A stretch of DNA of 64,000 nt, taken from Sanguinoderma infundibulare. Its lineage: Eukaryota; Basidiomycota; Agaricomycetes; Polyporales; Polyporaceae. Below, one piece after another: positions 44,053 to 56,203 of this stretch. A model generated the notes under the pieces. It did no database searches, was not told where the DNA came from, and saw only the letters and a program-made list of their open reading frames with translations. Numbering within the stretch: position 1 is the first letter of the stretch; each line of letters begins with the position of its first letter. The stretch is from assembly GCA_032821775.1 (NCBI GenBank), contig JAVLRN010000004.1:2170001-2234000 (forward strand), read 5' to 3'. Made by a program: the position numbers and the translations under genes.

Positions 44053-45679
44053 CAAAACAATAAGGTGAGATAGCGCCGAGGGCGGGGCGGGCGTGTTCTA
44101 GCACACGGCAATTAGACAGATCTCTGAATGAGACATTAGATGGGTGGCCATACGCACGTACGATGGGCGCAGGGAGTCACAATCTCCATTGCTCATCTCC
44201 TCGCAAGGTCCATCTCGGTGTTCGGAAATCCGCCGTGCCTGGGATGAAGCAGTGAGCGGAAGCATGCCTTACGTAAAGCCGTAAGAGAACTTACACTGGT
44301 CGATGTGCAAAGACAATACACAATCGTCCGAAACGGACTAACTGCGCGAAGCGCGTGGGGCGCCTGGAGCCTTCGCATAATCTGTAACTCTATCCTGCAA
44401 TCTGGTGGTGACATTGATCCCATACACCACTTTGCTGGATGATAGCCATGAGGGGAGACATGGGGCCAGGCCGTTATTGTTATGTCGGGCGCCTACGCGT
44501 GATGGTGTGCGGGACCGCGGTGGGTTTGGGAACTCCGGGGATCTAGGTGGAGAGAAGAGAAGAACCGGGCCGTGTTCTCTTGGACACCATGTCCGCGAGA
44601 GGGGTGGAAGGATATTTTTATGGCGGATTGGAGGACACGCTAGTGGAGTCGTTGCGTCCCTTGAGATTCAGAAGGACAAAAAACGCATGATGGGGCTCTT
44701 GGACACGAGGGGTGTGCGGGCATTCGATGAGGAGCTAAGCGATAAGGATACGGCAGGGCGCAAGTTTTGTTTTTGTCTTTTACTTGGTCAATGAGAGTCT
44801 GTTGGTTCGCGCGAACGGAAGGTGAGTATACGCCGCGCTTCGTGGGTTCTTGAGAGATGGGTTGGGTGTCCAGAACCTAGAGGCAAGTTGACAGCTACCC
44901 CTGGATGGGCTTGGGTTCTGAGCTCCGACGTAGCGGCCGGTGGAAGCAAAGAGGATCATATGGATGTCGCTCGTCCGATAAAACCATTCAGGTATAGCAC
45001 GGATATAGTTCGTCTTCACGGTGAGCCGGAAGTGGAGGCATTGAGAGACCGAATAGCGAGTCCGATTGACTTACTTTTCACGAATGGGACTCGAATTCTG
45101 AATGGGCCAGTCGGAGGTTATGTCCACTAAAGCTCGCGGAGCAAAGGAGGTGCGCGCGGACGTTCCGAATCCGACGAGTCTGATAGGATAGATACCAAGG
45201 TGAGTTGTCCGGGATCGGACCGTGTCCTGAAATCCTCCAAGTCGACCAGGTACGGACTGTGCTTCGTATATTATACGTCTCCGTTACTCACCTCCGGACG
45301 GAATATAGGAAGAAGACAGCAGGCAGATCACTGGCGAGGGTTGATTGCTATGACAGTGATCGTCGGGAGAGCCATATTCGTTCGCAGATCGGCGTCGTCG
45401 ACTCGACAAACTGGGCACGATGCAGGGATCGATGGCGAACGTTGGTCGTAGTACGGGAGATCGTCGGGCTTCTCTCGTCCACTCGAGCAAATCGCAAGCT
45501 GGTCGTGGCAAGGCAGGACAGAGTCGGCACTCGCTCGGGACTGTGGGCGCGCAGGCGGACCGAGTTCGGCGCTACACGTGACGTCACCGATCGAGGCGAT
45601 CGCTGCTCAAAAAGTCGGACGAGGGCTCTCTCTCGTCCTTGCGTCCATCGACGACCCCCACGCTTGACCGACAACCACG
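44053..45679. other. Intergenic, no gene recognised
   Basis: Overlapping frames without domains. The last 200 bp before 45680 are the probable promoter and leader of the trehalose gene. Confidence 0.45.
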
Positions 45680-48600
45680 ATGAGCTCGCTCAGGCACCAC
45701 AGGGTCATCATTGCCTCCCTCTTCCTGCCCAACACGACCGTGCTGGGCGACTCGGCCCCCTCTTCTCCGAATGTGCACTCGCTTGCTCCCCCCACACCTT
45801 CCCTCCTGAACCCTGGTACGCCAGCGCGCCAGTCTCTGCTTCCAAGGCCGAATGGACCGCTGAGGAGTATTGTCGAGGACCTTAGGGACAAGGTGTGTAT
45901 CCGCCGTTCAATACCGCTGCGTCTTCACCTCCTTATATGCGCGTTCGACGGGTTCACAAGAGCCTAACTTTACAATGGTGCACTAATTTGATACACAGAG
46001 CCGCCATCCGACGCCCTCCATCACGCCTCGCACAGAAACTGCCAATCCTTTCTCCAGGATAGGCGGAGGTGCCGAGTCCCTGCTCGATGCGCTCAGCAAG
46101 CTCAATGCGCCCAAGACCCCTGGAAGTAGTGGTCCGCCCACCCCTTCGTTCAATGGCGGACGGAACTATCAGACGACTCACCACGGAAGTAACGCGGCAC
46201 AACCTCGCGTCCAGCGTAGGACCTCTCGTTCGTCGGCACATCGCACCGCGTCGCGCTCCCTGTCGTCCTCTAGGCACGATCCGTCTCACCATAGCATCAA
46301 ATGGCACTTCGAAAGCAACCCGCACGTGAGTGTCTAGCGAATGTACTCCCAATTGAGTCTAAAGATATGTGTCTAGTGTAACGGTGGCTTGAAGAATGCC
46401 ATCGAGTCGGTCGGCGACCGACTGAGACGCAAACTCTGGGTCGGCACCCTCGGAACGAACACGGATGGATCACGCGAGAGTCTCCGCCGCAACATTGAAT
46501 GGCGCATGCGGGAAGAGCGCGACAGTCTGCCCGTCTGGATCCCCGACTCGGAGTTCGCCAGCTGCTACGACGAGTTCTGTCACCAGGTCCTCTGGCCGTG
46601 CCTCCACTACGCTGTGCCCGACGCACCGAAGACGAAGGCATTCTACGAGAGCGCGACGTTCAAGCAGTACGTCGCAGTCAACCAGCGCTTCGCGGACGCC
46701 ATTGTGTCTGCATATAACGACGGTGACATAATCTGGGTCAACGACTACCACCTCATGCTTCTCCCATCCATGCTCCGCGAGCGCCTCCCAAACGCCGCCA
46801 TTGGATTTTTCATGCACGTTGCCTTCCCGTCCTCCGAGATTTTCCGTTGTCTGAGCGTGCGGGAGCCGTTGCTAAAGGGCGTTCTCGGCGCGGACCTCAT
46901 CGGGTTCCAAACGGCCAATTATGCGCGTCACTTCAGGCAGACCGTGAGCCGTATCCTTGCGGCGGAGGCGTTGCCGAAGGGTATCCAGCTTGATGACCGC
47001 TTCATCGATGTTGGCGTCTTCCCTATGGGTATTGACGTCAGTAGCATCACTGCGAAGAAGTAGGTGGTGCAAGTCGTTGTCGTTTTTTTAAATAAATACT
47101 TATGCGACTCTACAGACAGGATGCGGAGGTAACGGAGTGGGTCAGCTCGCTCCGGCAGCGTTACGCGGGGATGAAGCTTATCGTCGGTCGCGACAAGCTG
47201 GACCTCATCCAAGGCGTGCGTCAGAAAATTCTGGCGTTCGAGGCGTTCCTCAACAAATATCCCGAGTATCAGGGCCAGGTCGTGCTCATCCAGGTTGCGC
47301 TGCAGACGACCGAGCAGAACGAGGCGCAGGGTGACGTCGCGGACGTCGTCTCGCACCTGAACTCGCGCTTCTCGACACTGACATACCAGCCGGTCGTCTT
47401 CTTGCACACCCAGGATCTCACATTCAACCAGTACCTCGCGCTACTTACCGTCGCCGACGCGTTCATGGTCACGAGTCTGCGCGAGGGTATGGCGTTGCGT
47501 GCGCACGAGTTTGTAGAGTGCCAGGAGCAGCGCCACCGGCCGCTGATCCTCAGCGAGTTCACGGGCTCGTACAGTTACAGCGGCTTCAGGTCCTGCATTC
47601 CTGTCAACCCTTGGGACAAGCGGTCGACCGCGAAGGCGATCCACCAGGCGCTCACCATGACCGACGAGGAGGCTACATCGCGCTGGGAGGTACGTTGTTT
47701 CGTATAACGTTGTAGGACGTGCAACCATTGAACTTGTCTCTCACAGGACCTCCATAACCACGTCGTGACCCAAAGCGCGCAGGCGTTCGTGACCTCCTTC
47801 CTCGTGCGCTGCCTGCGCTCCAACATCGAGCACATGCAATCCATGGATAGTGCAGACATTGCGACGCTTGATATTGGCCGTGTCCTGCCCCGCTACCGCC
47901 ACTCGCAAAAGCGCCTTCTGCTTGTCGATTTCGAGGGCACCATCTGGACGCGCGACATGGGCACTATTGCGCGCAACGCGGGCGTGATGGGCACGCCCGA
48001 GTTCGAGGCACCAGCAGAAGCGATCAAGTTGCTCAACCGCCTCGCGGAGGATCCGAAGAACCAGGTCTGGCTTTTGAGTGGGCTGACGAAGAAGATGCTG
48101 GACGTTGTTTCCGAGAAGGCGCCGAAGCTGGGTATTGTGTAAGTCGCACACCTGCACGCATGGTTCCGTTTGGGAACACGTTCACCTGACGCCTCATGGG
48201 ATGTAGGGCGGAGAATGGGTGCTTCATTAAGCCGCTTCCTGACCGTGACGGCAACGCTCCGTGGATCAATGTCGTCGTCAACTTCAACCTCACCTGGAAG
48301 GCGGCTTGCATGGAGATCTTGCAATACGTACGCATTACCTTGTACCCCCGAGATGTTCCGTGTCTGATCACTTTATTCATACACAGTTCACGGAGCGCAC
48401 CCCCGGCTCGTTCGTTGAGGAGCGGGAGGCCTCCGTCGTCTGGCGGTTCTGGACCGAGAAGAACACCGAGGACCACGCCGCAGATTGGCACTGGGCGCAC
48501 CGCCAGGCGGCCGAGGCGCAGAACCACATCTTCGACTCGCTCGGCGAACGGTACGGCCTGCGTATCATCCCCGGCTCGACATCCTTCCTCGTCCTGCCGA

Positions 48601-48893
48601 ACAACATCTCGCGCTCGACCGCCGTTGGCGCCATCCTCCACCCCGGCGGCCCGGCACGTACGCAGCTCACCGCGCGCGCGGTGTGGCTGTCGCCCGACGC
48701 GGCGGAGGCGGACAACGCGACGGAGTTTGACTTTGTGTTCGCGATGGGGAAGGACGAGAAGCTGATGCGGCGGCTGAACGAGCTGGACAACGCAGAGACG
48801 TGCTCGACGAGCAGCAAGGGCACGGACGCGAAGTGGAAGCTCGAGCCGGAGGAGGTCGTCTCTGCGCTCTGGCGGTTCGCAGAGGGGAAGTAG
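45680..48893 (+). CDS. Trehalose synthase complex regulatory subunit (TPS3/TSL1-like)
   Basis: Exons 45680-45892, 45999-46325, 46377-47059, 47116-47689, 47747-48138, 48207-48327 and 48387-48893, 938 residues, all GT-AG and in frame. A Ser/Pro-rich N-terminal extension (about 170 residues) is followed by a GT20 domain (IIWVNDYHLMLLPSMLRERL, FFMHVAFPSSEIFR, LIGFQTANYARHF, LREGMALRAHEFVECQ). Then comes an HAD phosphatase-like domain (LLLVDFEGTIW, VWLLSGLTKKMLD, AENGCFIKP). Two catalytic sites are altered: the GT20 DRLDYIKG motif reads DKLDLIQG, and the HAD DxDGT reads DFEGT. That points to a non-catalytic scaffold of the cytosolic trehalose-6-phosphate synthase/phosphatase complex, like yeast Tps3/Tsl1, rather than TPS1 or TPS2. 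Confidence 0.88.
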
Positions 48894-50440
48894 AGTGAAC
48901 ATGTCATTTTTGGGATCATCTGGTGTATAAGGGAAGCAAAGGGGGACTGGTTGTATCGTGTATCGCATGTAGAACAGGAGGCTCGGACTCGGGGGCTTGT
49001 ATTAGATGCTTTAGCTATATCCATAACTGTTGTACTTGCTATGAACGCGGAAGCGATGTACGGAATATACAGGAGTGGGGCCATCCTGGCTACGGTGGGA
49101 TTGAATGCTGGTGGGTCTACCGGATCGAGCGAACTGTAGCGAGTTCCAACCGTCGCGGCGGCGGTTGTGGAGACCCATCCCTTCGGGACTCGGAGGAGGA
49201 AAACAACAATGAAGAATGTGGCGCACACTTGCACGTGCGCGCGGAGCCCGAGGAGTTGACAAAGAAGCCGGGTTGAACACCGGGAAGGCCAAAGAGACCG
49301 AAGGTGGTCCATGCTGGCATGCAGGTCCATCCTTGCGCGGCGAGGTCTTGTTGTCTATCGAGGTCGGTGCGTGGTCTTTTGGCGATCATACTGGCGTGGC
49401 CTCTTGTTACGGCCCCCCGGGATCTAAATACGTAGACGGTGTGGGCCAACGATAGCGGGATGGTGGAGTAGCGGAATGTGGCGGGGATGATGGCTGGAAC
49501 TTGAACAAGACCGTTCCGAGTCGACGGTAGACCGGCTGATGTGATGCTTTGGTGGCCGAGATATTGTTGAGATGAGCGAACAAGACATTTGAGACATGTA
49601 CGGTATGGTTGGGTGGCCGAGGATGACGTCGACGTCGTTCCGGCTACTGGTCTATGTCTTGTGTAGTCTTGTGTCCGGCGTGCATGGGCGCAGCCCTCCT
49701 CAGAGCTTTCATCTCCAACTTCACCGGCTTTCCGGGTCTTCTCAGGCTGATGCGACGTTGGCCCCGGGCTCGGTGATCACGCCAATAATGGCGATGGAAG
49801 AAGGCCGCTCTGTGTTGCATGCTGTAGCCAAAAGGTCACTGCTAATCGAGTCGTATAGCACATACTTTAAGATGGGGAGCATTTTGAGTGCAAGCTTGTC
49901 CAAGAAACATTCGGATATCATCTCCACTCGTCCAGGCATCCCAAGTCAGCGAACGTAACACAGTCGAGCCATTAGTTGCGCAGCGGCTCGTTGCGCCGTT
50001 ATTACACATCTGCTGTGCGGCTGGCCCCAAAGGAAACAGCGAGATGATAATGCTGAGGGGATCCAGGTACGGAGGTCATTCGTAACACACATGTCGGGTG
50101 GAGGACGCGTACGTCTGTTGTTGTTCAAGGTTAGCAGGAGATGTGCATCATTGAGCGCGCATTCACCACAGGAAAGGAGAGGTTGACTTACGCGCGAATT
50201 GAGTCTCTCCCCCCGACGGCGTACAAGAGTGCTGCTGGCCAGTCTCTGGAGCATGGAGGTCGTCGACGTGAATCGTGACGCGACAATCGCCGCTGGTGAC
50301 CATGATCTCTTTCAGTCCACAGACTCGGCGCTCCGGCCAGCTCCTCCTCTCGTTGGTCACCCACATTCCGCCTCACTTTCTGCGCCATTAACACTGAAGC
50401 GATTTTCACCTCTCCCATTTTTGCTGTCAAGTAATCTGCG
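48894..50440. other. Intergenic with dispersed repeat relics
   Basis: No intact gene. 49848-49915 resembles 60143-60210 (ATCGAGTCGTAT...ACATACTTT...GATGGG...TTGTCC), so the repeat unit of the right end has a diverged relic here. The stretch 50200-50440 is the leader region of RGG gene 1 and has counterparts before the other RGG copies. Confidence 0.5.
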
Positions 50441-51342
50441 ATGTCCGAAAGCGCCGAAGGATTATCAACTGCTGCAGCAGGGAGGGGAAGAGGCAGAGGC
50501 AAATCTCGCGGCGGTCTCGGAAAGTACCTGCGAGCTCGTGGTCGCGGTCGTGGACGCGGACGTCCGGCAGAGTTTGGAAAACGTCTTGTGCTCGAGGGAG
50601 AGGAGGGTGTAGAACTGGACGAAGAAGAACGGAAGGAGTACCAACGGGAACTCCAGGAGAAGTACGGACGCAGGCAGCTCGGATCCAATGCTGATCGCTA
50701 CGCCGAGCCTGAGCCTAAGCTAGATTCTGAAGGTCTGTGTCGCCGCACTTTCGGGCTCGAGAACTATCTTCTGAAATACTCACAGCGAGACTTTCCAGGC
50801 GAAGAGATCGTTGAAGCCGAAGTCGACTTATCCGCGTTCCTCGAACGGCAACGAATTTCTCCAGGACCATCTGCGCCTCCACCCGATGACGAAGATGACG
50901 ACGTGGACCAAACGATCGCGCTCATCGGGAAGCCACAGACGAATTCAAAGAAGGGCCGTGTACAGCAAATAGAATGGGATGCGGAGTTGGAGGAGATGAG
51001 TCGGGAAAAGGCTGCAGCAGAGGCCACTCGAGGTGAGTCCTGCTCAATCGGCGTTCTATCTCAGCATCAGCCTCATGCCACATCTAAGACCTGAAGGCTC
51101 GCTTCCGTGCGCAAACGACGAGGCAACGTGGCCGCGCAACCTCTCGTGGTGCTTCGACGCTCGGACGCCCCAAACAGGGTATGAAGGCACGTCCCAAGAC
51201 AACCACGAGCTGTAGCTGACGAGCTTCTTCGGCAGAACGTTCTCATGCTGTCGAAGCCCCACCTCTTCCCACAGATACGCCAAAGCCGGAGAAGAGTGAA
51301 AAGGAGAACATGCAAGATTTCCTTGACGACCTGCTGAGATAG
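50441..51342 (+). CDS. RGG-rich hypothetical protein, copy 1
   Basis: Exons 50441-51032, 51089-51178 and 51236-51342 give 262 residues. The N-terminus is Arg/Gly-rich (AAGRGRGRGKSRGGLGKYLR, then ARGRGRGRGRPAEF), an RGG/RG motif typical of RNA-binding, arginine-methylated proteins. An acidic helix follows (GVELDEEERKEYQREL) and then DLSAFLERQRISPGP, DDEDDDVDQTIALIG and VQQIEWDAELEEMSREKAA. It ends SEKENMQDFLDDLLR. No named family recognised; a nuclear or RNA-associated role is only a guess. Intron 2 is GT-AG (GTATGA...GGCAG), whereas copy 2 has a GC donor at the same place. F-box B lies downstream in the same direction. Confidence 0.78.
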
Positions 51343-51925
51343 AACGGCAGTGCTCGACCGAGTTAGTAAACAACCAGCGAGAGCAGAACCACATGGATTG
51401 CTATCGATATGTGCTAATAATATTCTTTTATTATCGTTAGGTTCCCGATAATTCCCCCATACTATGCCTAATCCCTAGTCCAGACAAAATTGGCAGGCTC
51501 TGATGGCCATGTCTCCTCCAATCCAGACCAAAAACAGGCCCCTGAGCCTGCCATGGATTATCCAAGGTTCGAAAAAAACCGCCGCCCGAACAATTCCTCA
51601 TCCTGTCCGGCCAACGCGGAACCGAACCAAGCTGTGGCTGAACGTTGAACGTTGAACAGTCTCTAGCAGCGCGGAGGATGATTGTTAGTGAGTTAATGGT
51701 TCCACACGTTCGCCGCCTTGCTTTTATCATTGTGCTAGCATCGGAATAACTTACGCGTTTCTAACACACTGCACAGCATGGGTGGTCAGTTTGGTCAAAG
51801 CGTCGAGCGCAGTGCGCATTGTCCTAGTTGACATGTCACAGGTCGCGAGCCACCCAGAGCGGAGGCCGGTTGGCCTTACCGCCACAGATTGCGACAAAGC
51901 GTTCGCACAACAGGCAGTGACCCCG
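51343..51925. other. Intergenic between RGG gene 1 and F-box B
   Basis: Promoter side of F-box B. Words around TCCAGACAAAATTGGC at 51480 and the preceding CCCCCATACTATGCC match, inverted, 18180-18230 at locus 1 and, directly, 55580-55620 at the tandem copy, so the spacer was duplicated with the genes. Confidence 0.6.
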
Positions 51926-51933
51926 TATAAAAG
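51926..51933 (+). promoter_or_regulatory. TATA box of F-box paralogue B
   Basis: TATAAAAG, about 160 bp before the ATG at 52089. A GT-AG 5'-UTR intron (donor near 52019, acceptor GTGAACAG near 52079) lies between. Confidence 0.7.
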
Positions 51934-52088
51934 AAAGAACATTTCCCGCGAACGTACTCTCTGCATTCTTCCTCCTCGAACAGACCTCGCCGCATATCAA
52001 CGGTACCCTACACCACCGGTGAGCATCGCTGCGATGCAGAATTACACACGTGTTGCTAATTCGTCGGGTCGTGAACAGAAATAAAAGG

Positions 52089-53738
52089 ATGTATGCCAGT
52101 ACCAAGGGTGCCCCTTCGCTTCGCGCACTCACAAATGACGACATTCTACGGGAAATCTTCGATGGATACTGTTACCGCAACCAGGGCGAACTCACGGCAG
52201 TCGATCTCAAGAACTCCGCCCTTGTGTGTCAGGCCTTCAGCGAGCCCGCACTGCGTGTCCTATGGAAGACCATGTCTCCCCCGACGCCGTTGTGGTCCCT
52301 TGTGTCTAGAGAAGCCCTTCCCGCCGTTATATTCTTTGGGGGCCACATTGCTGAAGTGAGTAATGGGCCTGGTTAGTGTGGCGTTACTAATAACCATGTG
52401 ATTTGCATGCAGATCGTCTCTTCTGAATTTCAGCAGTTCCCCGAAAGATGGGAGCGGTTCCAGTGGTACGCGCGATTTGTTCGCGAACTGGAGATTTCCG
52501 AGCGCGACTGGGAATCTGCCGCATATGCGGATTTCTTTCGTGCCGTCCTGAAACAGAACGGCGGTAACCCGGTTCTGCCATCCCTCCAAGTCTTGTCGAT
52601 TTCCCCGAAATCATTTCTTGGCTCCTCATTCTCCGCGTTCCCAACCGCGACACTGCAGGCCGTTACCCTCAAGTGCCGGAATATGTTCCGCGTCGGCAGA
52701 GGCGGCAGGCGCATTCCCCTCAGCGTCGAAGCCCCTTTCCAAGACCCGGTTCCCCGGTTACGCAAGTCGTCACCATACTTGCAACGTCTGCACTTGCCTG
52801 GCGCTTCCATCACCGCGCAGGAGTTGTCCGTCATCACCTCGTTTGAGTACCTTCGGGAAGTCAGTATAGGGGCAGTCAGTACAACGACCTTTCGCAGCCT
52901 CGTCGCCATGCCACGTCTCTCCAGCCTTGAAATCGATTCCCTCCAACCGGACGAGCACATGTCATGCGGCCCCATCCACGCGCACACGTTGCGCACATTG
53001 TCCATCGGTCGGCACTGCTCTTTGCTCACAGAGGTCTTCGAGACCTTGCGGCTTCCGAACCTGAGGACAGCGACGCTCAGATTGGTGAAGGCCAACTCGG
53101 ACACCGCCCTGGACTACATCGCGTGCCTCGCCACGTTCGCTCGCGCAGTGGACCCGGCCGTGTTCGAAGCCTTCACCTTTCACAGTGCCGAGTACCGGCG
53201 CCGTTTGCTCAACAACCACACCCTCGTCGAGCTGCTCACCCCGCTCTTCCAACTGCGCGAGCTGAAGCACTTCGCGCTCCGTGGCACCGACGTGCTGCCC
53301 GGCGATGACAAGGACTACATGGACATGGTTTCCGCGTGGCCGAAACTCGAGGTGTTCTCGTTCCTCCCGACGTGGCAGGACTTGAAGGATGCGGCACAGG
53401 TCCCGACGCCCGTCATCCTCGACCACTTCCGCACGTGTTGCCCGAACCTCCGCATGCTCCACCTCCCCTACCTCGACTTCCATTCGCGAGACTTCATGGA
53501 CATGCCTCCTCCGCCCGATGGGGAACCCCATGGTCTCGCAAGGTTAATTGTTGGGTATGTGGGACGTCTCGTGCCTCGGGTTCGCATACCTGATGAAGAA
53601 CATATCGAGGATGTGGCTCGCTACGTCCTCCGGTTGTTCCCCTCTCTCGACTTCGCACCGTCGAATGAGCGGCCGAAGCAAGATCGGGAGACTTGGGGAG
53701 TGGTTTTTGGCAGGTATCGTGTTTTGAGGGAGGCGTAG
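52089..53738 (+). CDS. F-box protein, paralogue B
   Basis: Exons 52089-52355 and 52413-53738, 530 residues. The first exon is the same 267 nt as in A and C and ends at HIAE before a GTGAGTAA donor. It starts MYASTKGAPSLRALTNDD, with F-box residues about 14-65. Most of the second exon is near-identical to paralogue A (SITAQELSVITSFEYLREVS; EVFETLRLPNLRTATLRLVK; WPKLEVFSFLPTWQD). It differs mainly at 52600-52740 and has a three-codon insertion near 53570 (GRLVPRVRIPDEE). It belongs to the inverted duplicate of the 15.5-18 kb block. Confidence 0.87.
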
Positions 53739-53828
53739 AGTGCTTGCAAGACGCATCAGCGCAATGTTGCGAATGCCTGTCATGCACATTTATCGTATGT
53801 GGTCAAGGGGTTGTGTGTGGTACAATCG

Positions 53829-54200
53829 TTATACTGAAACCAAATCATCAAACTGGTAGAAGTTGACGTCGCCCCGCATGTGGCCGGCCACCAATACGCG
53901 TCCGTCTGGGGAAAAGGTAAGACACTGCGGGTAGACGGCCTCCTCTGCTCTGCGATTCTTCTCTACCACGCACGAAGCATCCCTCGTCCTCCATACGCGA
54001 AACGCATCAGCGGAAATCGCTGCGACGTGCTGGCCGTCGGCGGAGAATCTGGCCTGGTTGGGACGAACGGATGTCATTGGCGAGTCGCACGATTGTTCCG
54101 CGCGCCAGATCCCAAAGGTAGATGGTGCTGGAACTCCTATCCAGTACCAGGATGGATCTGCCGGAGGAGGAAAACGTGACTTGGGTTTTGAGATGGTGTA
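53829..54200 (-). pseudogene. WD40 C-terminal tail, duplicated fragment
   Basis: The minus strand carries the last roughly 125 codons of the 13335-15802 gene: KTQVTFSSSGRSILVLD, STIYLWDLA, LANDIR, then HVAAISADAFRVWRTRDASC to YQFDDLVSV and stop. A 4-nt insertion after LANDIR (near 54068) breaks the frame, and upstream blades and the F-box are absent. It lies 90 bp from F-box B in the same tail-to-tail arrangement as the parent pair. Confidence 0.88.
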
Positions 54201-54581
54201 TGGGACTGATCTGAGACGACCACGTTCCTGCCAATGCTTGCCTGTAGGCTGTACGGGGTGCAGGAGGAGGATTGCCGTTCAATCTGGCTAGAGATTTACA
54301 TTAGATATTTCACCAGAGGCAAGGAAATGGACCACTTATATATACATATGCGCACCGGTCGAGTTGCCCGCCGACGGGTTGCTAATTTGTTCATCGTGCC
54401 AGCCTAGAGCCTGAGGCAGTGGCTCAGAGGGTGACCGTGCCTCTCGGGCCGCAGGCTCCCAGCCAGCGCTCCGGCTCATCTTGGTGCCAGGCGCCTGCCA
54501 GTTGCTCTGGAAGCTTGCTCTCCCCCACCGTGTTTGCGTCCTTGACACCTTATCTACATTTTTGCTCTCCAGAAATCTGCG

Positions 54582-55479
54582 ATGTCCGACGGATCATCGA
54601 CTACTGCAGCAGGGAGGGGAAGAGGCAGAGGCAAATCTCGCGGCGGTCTTGGAAAGTACCTGCGAGCCCGCGGTCGTGGTCGTGGACGCGGACGTCCGGC
54701 CGAGTTTGGAAAGCGTCTTCTTCTCGAGGGAGAGGAGGGAGTCGAACTGGACGAGGAAGAACGGAAGGAGTACCAACGGGAACTCCAGGAGAAGTATGGG
54801 CGCAGGCAGCTCGGCTCAAATGCTGATCGCTACGCCGAGCCTGAGCCTGAGCTAGATTCTGAAGGTCTGTGTCGCCGCACTTTCGGGCTCGAGAACTATC
54901 TTCTGAAATACTCACAGCGAGACTTTTCAGGCGAAGAGGTCATTGAATCCGAAGTCGACTTATCCACGTTCCTCGAACGACAACGAATTTCTCCAGGACC
55001 ATCATTTGCGTCTCTACCCCACGACGAAGATGACGACGTAGACCATACAATCGCGCTCATAGGGCAACCCCAGACAAATTCAAAGAAGGGCCGTGTACAG
55101 CAAGTAGAGTGGGATGCAGAGTTGGAGGAGATGGCTCGGGAGAAGGCTGCGGCAGAGGCTACTCGAGGTGAGTCTTCCTTAATCGGTGTTCTATCTCATC
55201 ATCAACCTCGTGCTGCACATAAGATCTGAAGGCTCGCTTCCGTGCGCAAACGACGAAACAACGGGGCCGCCCACCCCTTCGTGGTGCTTCGACGCTCGGA
55301 CGCTCGAAACAAGGCAAGTGAAGGCACGTCCCAAGGCGACCACGAGCTGTGGCTGACGGGTATCTTCTGCAGACCATTCTCATACTTCAGAAGCTCCACC
55401 TCTCCCCACGGACGCGCCGATGCCGGAGAAGAGTGAAAGGGAGAACATGCAAGATTTCCTTGATGCCCTGTTGAGATAG
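54582..55479 (+). CDS. RGG-rich hypothetical protein, copy 2
   Basis: Exons 54582-55167, 55224-55313 and 55373-55479, 260 residues, closely similar to copy 1 throughout (RGG N-terminus, ELDEEERKEYQREL, SEVDLSTFLERQRIS, DDVDHTIALIGQP, QVEWDAELEEMAREKAA, end ENMQDFLDALLR). The second intron has a GC donor (AAG then GCAAGT) with TTCTGCAG acceptor. Using it restores the same protein frame as copy 1; otherwise translation would stop at TGA after QGK. It is followed by F-box C, repeating the RGG/F-box unit order. Confidence 0.78.
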
Positions 55480-56039
55480 AACGGCAGTGCTCGACCGAGT
55501 GAGTAAACAACCACCGTGAGCAGAACCACTGTCGATAGGGCCTAATTCATATTCTTTTATTATTCTCAGGTCCCCGATCATTTCCCTATGCCTCACCCCC
55601 GAACAAAATTTGCTGGCTCGGATGGCCACACCTCTTTCAATCCGGACCAAAAGCTGGCCTGGGAACATCTCAGATTTGGACAAAACCACCGGCCGAACAA
55701 CGCCTCATCCTGTCCTGACAATTGTTCCATCCATTTGCCGCTTTGCTCGTATTATTCTGCAAGTATCGGCAATACGCCGATCCACCCTGCACAGCATGGG
55801 TGGTTAGTGTGGTCAAAGCTTCGAGGGCAATATCCCACTGGACATGTCACCCACGAGCTACCTAGACCAGAGCGGCTGCAAGACCCCCGATAATGCCCAT
55901 ATCGGATTGATCCAGCCCAGGACGATTTGGACGGTTTTGGTTCTGACTAGGTTTTGGTCCGGACTAAACCTGACGGCGACCGCTTGGTCTTGCCACCACA
56001 GGTGGCGGCGAAGCGTTCGAGCATCAGGCTGTGGCTCTG
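55480..56039. other. Intergenic between RGG gene 2 and F-box C
   Basis: Duplicated spacer comparable to 51343-51925, ending in the F-box C promoter. No separate gene seen. Confidence 0.6.
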
Positions 56040-56047
56040 TATAAAAG
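56040..56047 (+). promoter_or_regulatory. TATA box of F-box paralogue C
   Basis: TATAAAAG, 157 bp before the ATG at 56204. The conserved 5'-UTR intron lies between. Confidence 0.7.
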
Positions 56048-56203
56048 AAAGAAGATCTCCCGCAAACATACTCACTGTGTTCCTCCTTCTCGAACAAACC
56101 TCGTCCTCCATTGACGACACCCTCCACCACTGGTGAGGTATTGCTGCCACGTCGATTCAGATATGTGTTGCTAATCTGGCGGGTCGTGCAGAGAAAGGAA
56201 AGG

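Noticed and set aside
51179..51256. Alternative second intron of RGG gene 1 starting at GTAGCTGAC
   Set aside because: It keeps frame in copy 1, but the equivalent exon in copy 2 would contain a stop; the GTATGA/GCAAGT donors fit both copies.
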